Source: Puccinia triticina
Taxonomy: Eukaryota; Basidiomycota; Pucciniomycetes; Pucciniales; Pucciniaceae
Direction: 5' to 3'
Assembly: GCF_026914185.1 (NCBI RefSeq)
Contig: NC_070561.1
Coordinates: 1,984,001 to 2,048,000 of the forward strand
DNA: 64,000 nucleotides
Below, piece by piece: positions 57,824-64,000 of this stretch. A program made the translations under genes and the position numbers. Each line of letters begins with the position of its first letter. Within the stretch, counting starts at the first letter, position 1. The notes under the pieces were generated by a model that worked only from the letters and a program-made list of their open reading frames with translations, had not been told where the DNA came from and did no database searches.

Positions 57824-58009
57824 CTTTACGCACTACCAAAAATTACCAGGTGCACTACCAAAAAGTAGTGCACTCCAAGAAATCTTGGAGTGCACAGTGC
57901 TCCACTCCAAAGAAATTGGAGTGGCTAGCTGAGCACTCCAAAAACCAAGATTTCTTGCAGTGCACTACCAAAAAGTAGTGCACATGGTAAGTTTTGGTAG
58001 TGCGTAAAG
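57824..58009. mobile_element. Foldback MITE with CTTTACGCACTACCAAAA ends
   Basis: 186 bp, almost a full palindrome. Left CTTTACGCACTACCAAAA, right TTTTGGTAGTGCGTAAAG. Inner steps GTGCACTACCAAAAAGTAGTG occur on both sides, then CACTCCAAGAAATCTTGGAG. Non-coding. Confidence 0.8.
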
Positions 58010-59244
58010 TATGACCCATATTTTATTCAATCAAGGTTTTGAGGTACTCATGATAAATATTCCCTCTATCATGGTGACTAACTAAAAGCAGAAGGAGGTT
58101 AGGTCCATTTTAATTTAGAAACGGAAAATTAATTATGTTTGGCAACCACCTGGCCAGGGTTGGTAAAGGGCCACACCCGGGCCATAGGCCAACAAGGGCT
58201 ACAACCACAAACTCAATAAATACAACTCAAAGTACAAAATATCACTGGCTAACCATCTGAATCATTTCTCAAATAGCTCAACAAGAGATTCCTAGAGGAC
58301 TCTGGCCCTCTTGAGTGATGAAAGGTGGTGCACCTGGTTTGGGCAGAACTTTCCAAATATTTAGCTCTCCCCTGGAAAACTCTTCAGAAAGGAAGAGAAC
58401 CAGAAAGGGAAAGCCTACGTACCCATACCAGCTAGCTTGGGGGATTGCAATTTTTTACCGGCTAAATTGAATCATACCACTACATAATTGCAGTGAGGGC
58501 CTTGTGGATTTTCTAAACCAGGCTTAGGCGGGCTCCCAAAAAAATGTCTGGCGATGTGACACTGAGTCAATGTTTGAAGAAGTGACTCCTTTCCTGAATA
58601 TTTAAATCATAATTCTGGGCCACTACTCTCATAGTTTAGATTTATATATGTAGTTCAACCTTTTTCCTGTGATTTTGGGAAACAATCCATGAAAATGATG
58701 TAACCTTATATTTATGAAAAAGCTTCCTGCCTTGTTTTGGCAGCCAGCGAACTCCCCTCCACCTTTTCTTCCCTCATCAAGACTGACAGTTCTGCTTCAC
58801 CAGACTTCTTCTAACCACCAGCATCTCCAGCAGACCTTTTCCACCTCCTCACTTGACTTGGGATGGGCATTGATGATAGAATATCCATTTGACTAGTTGA
58901 ACTCTCTTGCTGCTTCATCCTATTGCCAAGACCTATGACTTTTGATTGTGTTCACCCTCAGCATCAAGCCACTGCCGCTTTCTTCAATCCTTCAGAATCT
59001 CCAGGCCTTTACTTCTGCTTCCTTTTCCTGCCCTGCCAACATCAGTTTCTTCAGGGTCAGAGAAAGCTTGGTAATTGCGCTTCACGCCCGGTGGTCCAGG
59101 AGCGGAGAAGTCTTGATATTATTCCGCTTCATGGCTGGCTGATGGACACCTACCTCTGTGATGTCGGAGAAGTTGGCTGTAAACTTAAGGAATCAACTTT
59201 AATCCATCTCCTCAATCTTCAATTATCAGAAAATGCCCATTGTA
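58010..59244. other. Intergenic, nothing recognised
   Basis: 1.2 kb. Frames at 58714-58896 and 58923-59249 are short and without family resemblance. Confidence 0.45.
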
Positions 59245-59450
59245 CATAGATTCAGCCTGCGTGTATGCGCTCCAGGCAAGGGCTGTTCCATCCAATATGG
59301 CTCGGACAGAGTCCTAGCAGCCAGCTCAAAACCGGATCCGGACGCGTATAGATATATATACGCAGTTGTGAGCTCTGTTTGGACTCTGCCTGTCCCATAT
59401 TGGATGGGTCAACACCCGCTTGGAGCGTGTACACGCCAGCTGAATCTATG
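59245..59450. mobile_element. Foldback MITE with CATAGATTCAGC ends, GTA target duplication
   Basis: 206 bp. Ends CATAGATTCAGC and GCTGAATCTATG; arms stay complementary inward (GCGCTCCA/TGGAGCG, CCATCCAATATGG/CCATATTGGATGG, CAGAGTCC/GGACTCTG). Flanked by GTA on both sides (59242-59244, 59451-59453). Confidence 0.8.
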
Positions 59451-59466
59451 GTAGTGGACATTTTCC

Positions 59467-61491
59467 ATGTGGGATTTGAGGGGACGGATTAATACAGAAG
59501 CCCAGGGGAGACACAAAACAGCTCACAAAAAAGCACAAGTGCAAAGTGCATCGGTAAATGTGAAACACCTGTATTTGGCAGCAAACCGTGTGTTCAAACA
59601 CCAGAAACCATTGTGTGCCTTCCATGTCTCACACATTAAACAAGAAGAACAATTTTCTGGATGTTTCTTCCACTATTGGGTTGTTTCAAACCTCAAAAAA
59701 GTGCAGTTTTTTCTCAACTGGGTGATTTGTGAACCACAAGCTGGCCAATGGATGCTTGAGGGGCACTTCCTCCATGCGTGGATGGGAAAACTACAACAGC
59801 TACAAGAGTCCAGGGGTTTTGGGTCCCAGTACTGTCCAGCATCACTCACTGTTTGGCCTTTCTCAATGGCTACAGGTAAACGGTGCACCAAATACTTCAC
59901 CAACCTCTGTTATGGGGGCTTGTGCTATGGATGCCTTGTTGCAGTCGGTGGGCAGCCTGAGAGCATGGAGACTGCTGTCTCATCTCAACCAGCCAACATT
60001 TACAATAGTATACCTCCAGCATCTCAACTCTTGCAACCATATCTACCAACCGCTCAGCCTTTTCAAGCTCCAGTGCAATCTCAACAAGCTCCAAAGCCAA
60101 CACTTCAAGCTCCCCTGCCCTCCCAGAAAACGCTCCAAGCTCCCCTTTCCTCCCAGAAAACACTCCAAGCTCCCCTCCAGCAGATTTTCCAGGCACCCCA
60201 GAACCTCCAGCCCCCAATGCAAGCATCTCAGCAGCTGTTCCAAATCTCCCAGCAGCCGTTTGTAGCCCCTGCCATAGTTTCTCCGCTTCCAAACCAGCCC
60301 AATCCAGACTGTGCCGGCTCCAAAGCTTATTTTTGGAGTGTTGGGAAGGCTAAATGTAAGAAGACCCCTGCAACTGTGTCCACCCCCTATGACAAGAAAG
60401 CAGCGCCCAAGGAACCAGAGGATGTGATTAGTGGCGCAATAAAGCTTTATGAGCAAGGCGAGTTGTTTAAAAACACCGGAATCAGACCACGACTCCTCAC
60501 TGTCAATGCCAAATCCCCTGATTTGTATGCAAATATCCAACAACACCTATGGGATTTGTTATTGCCTGAGTTATTAAATCAACAGCTTTTTACAACGCTT
60601 CCTGAGAACCCCCTTCAGTACACAACTCTGAACTCAACGTCCAAACACTCACCCTACTTGTCAGAAAGTAATCAGTAAGGAGGCTGGTCTCGGTGGATCT
60701 TGCCTACGAGCATCCTGACAATGAAATCTCCACCAATCTAAACACTGAAAACTCAACCAATGTCCACACCGCCACGTCAAGAACAGCTTGTACTTCACGC
60801 AGGAAAAAAAGGGAATGTGACCTCACTTCAATAAACCAACCACGTGGACACGGCCTCTATCTCAACTAATGGGAAATGGGCCTTAGGTGAGCATCTATGT
60901 CTCATGCAATGGAAATTTCAACACACTCACTCCCCATTCCCAAATGTTGATCCAGCAACCATCCCCGCGCGTGGGAACACAAGCCTTTCATCCCAACTGG
61001 ACTTCTTGGGGAAGCCTCTTGCGTCTTTGATGAACATGAAGCCTGACAATTGGTTTGTCACTCAGAGGGTGAAGTTGAACAACATCAATTGTGACAGTGC
61101 CAATGGCAGGGAATCAGGCTCAGTATACAAACACCCTGTGGTCACAACCCGTGCTATTACAATCAAAGTTGACTTCAAATCGCTGGTTGGCCAAGGTAGT
61201 ATGCGCAAGGCTTATTTGGCTCAAATCAGAACAGAGGAAAATGGAATGCAGCACATCACCAATTGGGTTGCAAAAGTCCGCTATCTTGACACCATTCCCA
61301 GCTTAATCAAACACCTGACCAATGCCCGAACGTATGAGGCATGCAGACACCTCCTGCAAGCATACAAAGCTTGTATCACCAAGTCAGATAGTCAATTTCT
61401 CAGCCCCATCTTACAACAAAAGACAAATGCTTTCCAAGTGTGTACTTTCCAAGCTTCAATCTCTGTTGTGACCATTGAGGCCATAGGCTGA
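59467..61491 (+). pseudogene. Alpha-kinase-like protein gene, truncated
   Basis: Atypical protein kinase of the alpha (MHCK/eEF2K) type, expanded in basidiomycetes. The recognisable part is 61150-61440: ITIKVDFKSLVGQGSMRKAY, then NWVAKVRYLDTIPSLIKHL and YEACRHLLQAYKACI, matching the N-lobe with its VAKV lysine. The C-lobe (about 150-200 residues, with the zinc-binding end) is absent: after FQ at about 61440 the frame leads to a stop at 61491. The upstream frame 59467-60678 is Gln/Pro-rich with repeated LQAPLxSQKT units and a short folded-looking part (DVISGAIKLYEQGELFKN). A stop and frame change lie between the two parts, so this is probably a dead gene. Confidence 0.5.
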
Positions 61492-62453
61492 TTGTGCAGC
61501 ATTACTTCACTTCCACACTTAGATGGTTTGTGGGCGTCCATCAGCCGGCCATGAAGCAAAATTATCAAGGCTTCTCCAGAGCAGTATATAGAATTGACTC
61601 TGAAAGTGTGTAGACATATGTGGACCCTGTTTTTTTTGCAATTATACATACTGCAGTCTTGAAAGAGTATAACAATTATACGAAGACTGCAGATAGTTTA
61701 ATCATACGAAGTGCGTTTTGGCGATTCCAGATACTAAACGTTCCAAAGAATGCAAAACTAGGAACCATTGCTTTTGCTATTACATGTTCCTTCAGCCTAG
61801 ATATTTTGGCTATCCGACTGATTTCATTTTTTGTAGCCTTCTGAGCTGTGCGGGTGCATGGCTCTCCGAGTCGACGATATGGTGAGTATAACAACGCATG
61901 ACTCGGGCTGACATAAATTAATAAAGCATTGCAAAGTCAAAAGCCTGACGAATCCATAGCGAAGCGCAGCTGTGACGGAAATGGTTTATCTTATCTTGAT
62001 GTAGGCGGCTCTGGCTGTAGTTGTTGTTGTGACTTGTCTGGTCTTGCCTCCTGGGCACCACTAGTACGATGATCTTCATGTCGAGTGATCGCACTATCGA
62101 CTGGGAATGTGTTATATGTTCACCAACCTCTCTAGAGCATTGATCATGGTGAATGGTTGATGATCTGAGGGAAAACATTTGCCTGCTTATTTTTCTTGAT
62201 CGTGTTCCGACATCGGGTTCGGATTCTGATGAAGGTGGATATGCTTGGTTTCACTTATCCAGTTTGGCTTGAAAGGGTCAAATGTTCAGCTGATTGTCCG
62301 TCGCTTTTCCTTTTTGCCAGCAGTTCTTCCGATCGACGTGGTTGGCGGCTGGCGACTCGGACTTTTCTGGGTTGATTGAAGGCTCGAGGCCGGGAAGACG
62401 CGTTGGGCCAGGCTGATTTGGAAATTGGACCCAGCCGTGCTGGGCGACCCGAC
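61492..62453. other. Intergenic, nothing recognised
   Basis: About 1 kb. Contains one hairpin (CTGCAGTCTT...AAGACTGCAG, 61651-61692). The right half should hold the promoter of the Vma12-like gene. Confidence 0.45.
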
Positions 62454-62507
62454 ATGACATTCCGGGACTTCGTGCGGCGCGCCCCCCGGCAGGTGAAGGA
62501 CTTGTGA
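62454..62507 (+). promoter_or_regulatory. Possible upstream open reading frame of the Vma12-like gene
   Basis: ATG followed by 16 codons and TGA (MTFRDFVRRAPRQVKDL), ending 49 bp before the main start codon. If it lies in the transcript leader it could lower translation of the main frame. The leader start is unknown. Confidence 0.3.
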
Positions 62508-62556
62508 TAAGTTCGGGGAGATCGCTGGACAGCCGGATGCTCTAAAATCCAATGAA

Positions 62557-63476
62557 ATGGTCAAATTTCTACTAACCGATTCACTGGTCCAGCGAGTATC
62601 CAGGACCTTCAACTTACTCGACCAAGCGTCAATTGATTCCATTCCATCGAAGACAAGGCTTGTATTCGAGAAACTATCGCTCAGGTCAACTAGAGAAACA
62701 GACGATGGATCGGAAGAGCTAGAATTGATCGAGGGGCATCGTTGGATCGATCACTCTTCACTCTGTGAACTCTCTGCTGCTGCCCAACACCATTCCAATA
62801 GTTCAAAAACAGCCGAAACTTGTCCAGGTGCGAATTCTTTATCGGTTGATCTATTCCTATCCGTGATCCTCCTCTTGGGCCTCTCAAAGTCGGACCGAAC
62901 AGACTGAGCTGGTTTTTGACATCCTCCAATTGAACCTCCACCGCAACTGGCATGTCAATCAACTTCAGAACAAAACACCTTATTCGCTATACTCAAAACC
63001 TCACAACTTTACTTCAAACGTAAACCTATTCGAGAAAAAGTAACACCAAATTTTTTCATACCATTAACTGAAGTACCACATATTGACTTTGAATCTATCT
63101 GACCCTTGGTTGATATCATTCCATCCAGTCGAAAGAACTGAAAGCCATCTTAGAAAACATTCAATCGGAGAAAGACAGGCAGACATACGAAGAGATGATT
63201 TCAGTGAAACCAATTGATAGAAAACATAGTTTGAACTTGCTAGAAACTCTGCGATCACCCAAATCTGAATCAGAGAAACAAGAATGGAAACAAATCAAAA
63301 AATCGATCACTTTGATCGTTAATATCTTATTTTCGGTGGTTGGGACGATCATCTCCGTCTTTTGGCTATTGAACAATTCATATCAATATCCCTTCGATTT
63401 TTCTGTCTTGGTTTCTTTTGCTCTTGGGCTTCTCGTCTTTTTTGTTGAGCTGATTTTATATTGGAATTTCTTGTAA
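62557..63476 (+). CDS. VMA12: V-ATPase assembly factor, Vma12/TMEM199 family
   Basis: ER membrane protein that helps assemble the V0 sector of the vacuolar H+-ATPase. Exons 62557-62827, 62969-63072 and 63129-63476; 240 residues in one frame. The cytosolic part has WIDHSSLCELS, then LFAILKTSQLYFKRKPIREK (family L..LL.GS.VYF.P.P), then a helical SKELKAILENIQSEKDRQTY leading to YEEMISVK. The C-terminus has two membrane segments, ITLIVNILFSVVGTIISVFW and FSVLVSFALGLLVFFVELIL, in the usual place, ending a few residues later. Introns restore this order exactly. Weak overall conservation is normal for the family. The symbol is that of the yeast relative. Confidence 0.78.
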
Positions 63477-63767
63477 CATTTTTATATAGTCTAAACTCCA
63501 CAAATATGATTTCATCAGATAGTCAAGCTGACAAGGTTATCTTTCGGGGAAATTTTCGGTCCGCAACAACCAATAGTATCGCCAACACGTGCCTCAAGTC
63601 GCCATTTGCCTCCGGACCAAGTCACGATGAAAGACTTGTTGAGAATGCAAGGAGTTGAGGCAGAAAGATGTTAGAGAAACGCGATTCGAGCCGCTGACTC
63701 AACGGATGAGTTGCCCGAATTCTCGGTAAAATCGTCGAGGGACTGACATTGCAAAGGAAGTTAATTG
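63477..63767. other. Short intergenic stretch
   Basis: 3' flank of the Vma12-like gene; nothing else recognised. Confidence 0.4.
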
Positions 63768-64000
63768 TTAGTCGAAGAGCCATTTGGCTTGAAAGTTTCT
63801 ATGAGATAACTTGCTCCATGCACGCACAGAATCGTCTCCGTGAGCGAGTTCCTTCTCGACCTCCAGCGTCAAGTTCGGAGCGTCTTGTTCGAGTTGTCGG
63901 CCCTTGAATTCCAGCCTGGGGAAGCGTTATGCCCTTGGACATGGTTTCTGCCTGCGGCTCAGCCACAAGAGTTGTTCTTCCGGCTCCAGCGTGAAGTGGC
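63768..64000 (-). CDS. Possible C-terminal part of a gene running off the right edge
   Basis: On the minus strand one frame reads FTLEPEEQLLWLSRRQKPCP, then, past a TAA near 63931, FPRLEFKGRQLEQDA, LTLEVEKELAHGDDSVRAWS and NFQAKWLFD before a stop at 63768-63770. The composition looks like real protein, but I do not recognise a family. The internal TAA must be a small unrecognised intron, a frameshift or a sign of decay. Confidence is low. Confidence 0.3.

Noticed and set aside
1..64000. CRISPR arrays, bacterial operons, phage or rRNA genes
   Set aside because: The genes are intron-rich and fungal; no regularly spaced direct repeats of CRISPR type and no rRNA sequence seen.

Overview
The window reads as nuclear DNA of a basidiomycete, most likely a rust fungus (Pucciniales). 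Genes are split by many short introns (about 50-150 nt, GT-AG with one GC-AG). Fungal-specific genes are present (DASH subunit Dad2, ERMES subunit Mdm12, a CPL1-type secreted protein). The DNA between genes is packed with hAT transposases, short inverted-repeat elements, a Ty3/gypsy remnant and a DUF6589-like/RecQ-helicase element. Exon boundaries were set by eye from splice sites, reading phase and family resemblance; there is no transcript evidence.

Layout. 1-4.2 kb: an almost intact hAT transposase gene and, beside it, a 1.4 kb non-autonomous element with a perfect 8-bp target duplication and a hairpin minisatellite core. 7.5-11.6 kb: a CCC1/VIT1-type vacuolar iron transporter and a heme-thiolate (chloroperoxidase-type) peroxidase. 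11.6-16.5 kb: a graveyard of small inverted-repeat elements, including a three-level nest. 18.7-28.3 kb: a compact housekeeping cluster of geranylgeranyl diphosphate synthase (10 exons), Dad2 (-), Mdm12 (+), mitochondrial ribosomal protein bL9m (-), the Gcn2 regulator Yih1/IMPACT (+) and a secreted CPL1-domain protein. 28.8-31 kb: a decayed gypsy pol fragment and three small inverted-repeat elements. 31.6-33.4 kb: a secreted protein of unknown function. 33.9-37.3 kb: more inverted-repeat elements.

37.5-39.2 and 48.7-53 kb are two GC-rich blocks holding a TRAPPC13 homologue (-) and a RhoGAP protein (+). Between them lies a hAT transposase gene broken by three later insertions: a 490-bp element made of GCTGCGC-type repeats (8-bp duplication), a 5.5-kb element carrying a DUF6589-like gene facing a RecQ-type helicase (9-bp duplication, imperfect terminal inverted repeats), and a 384-bp foldback element (5-bp duplication). 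At 54-55.8 kb a family-16 methyltransferase gene is disrupted by another GCTGCGC-type element. 59.5-61.5 kb holds a truncated alpha-kinase-like gene. 62.5-63.5 kb holds a V-ATPase assembly factor (Vma12/TMEM199 type). A possible partial minus-strand gene runs off the right edge.

The best candidate for an undescribed system is the 5.5-kb element at 41831-47372. Second is the family of hAT-like elements made almost wholly of GCTGCGC/GCTACGC repeats, found three times, twice inside coding sequence.
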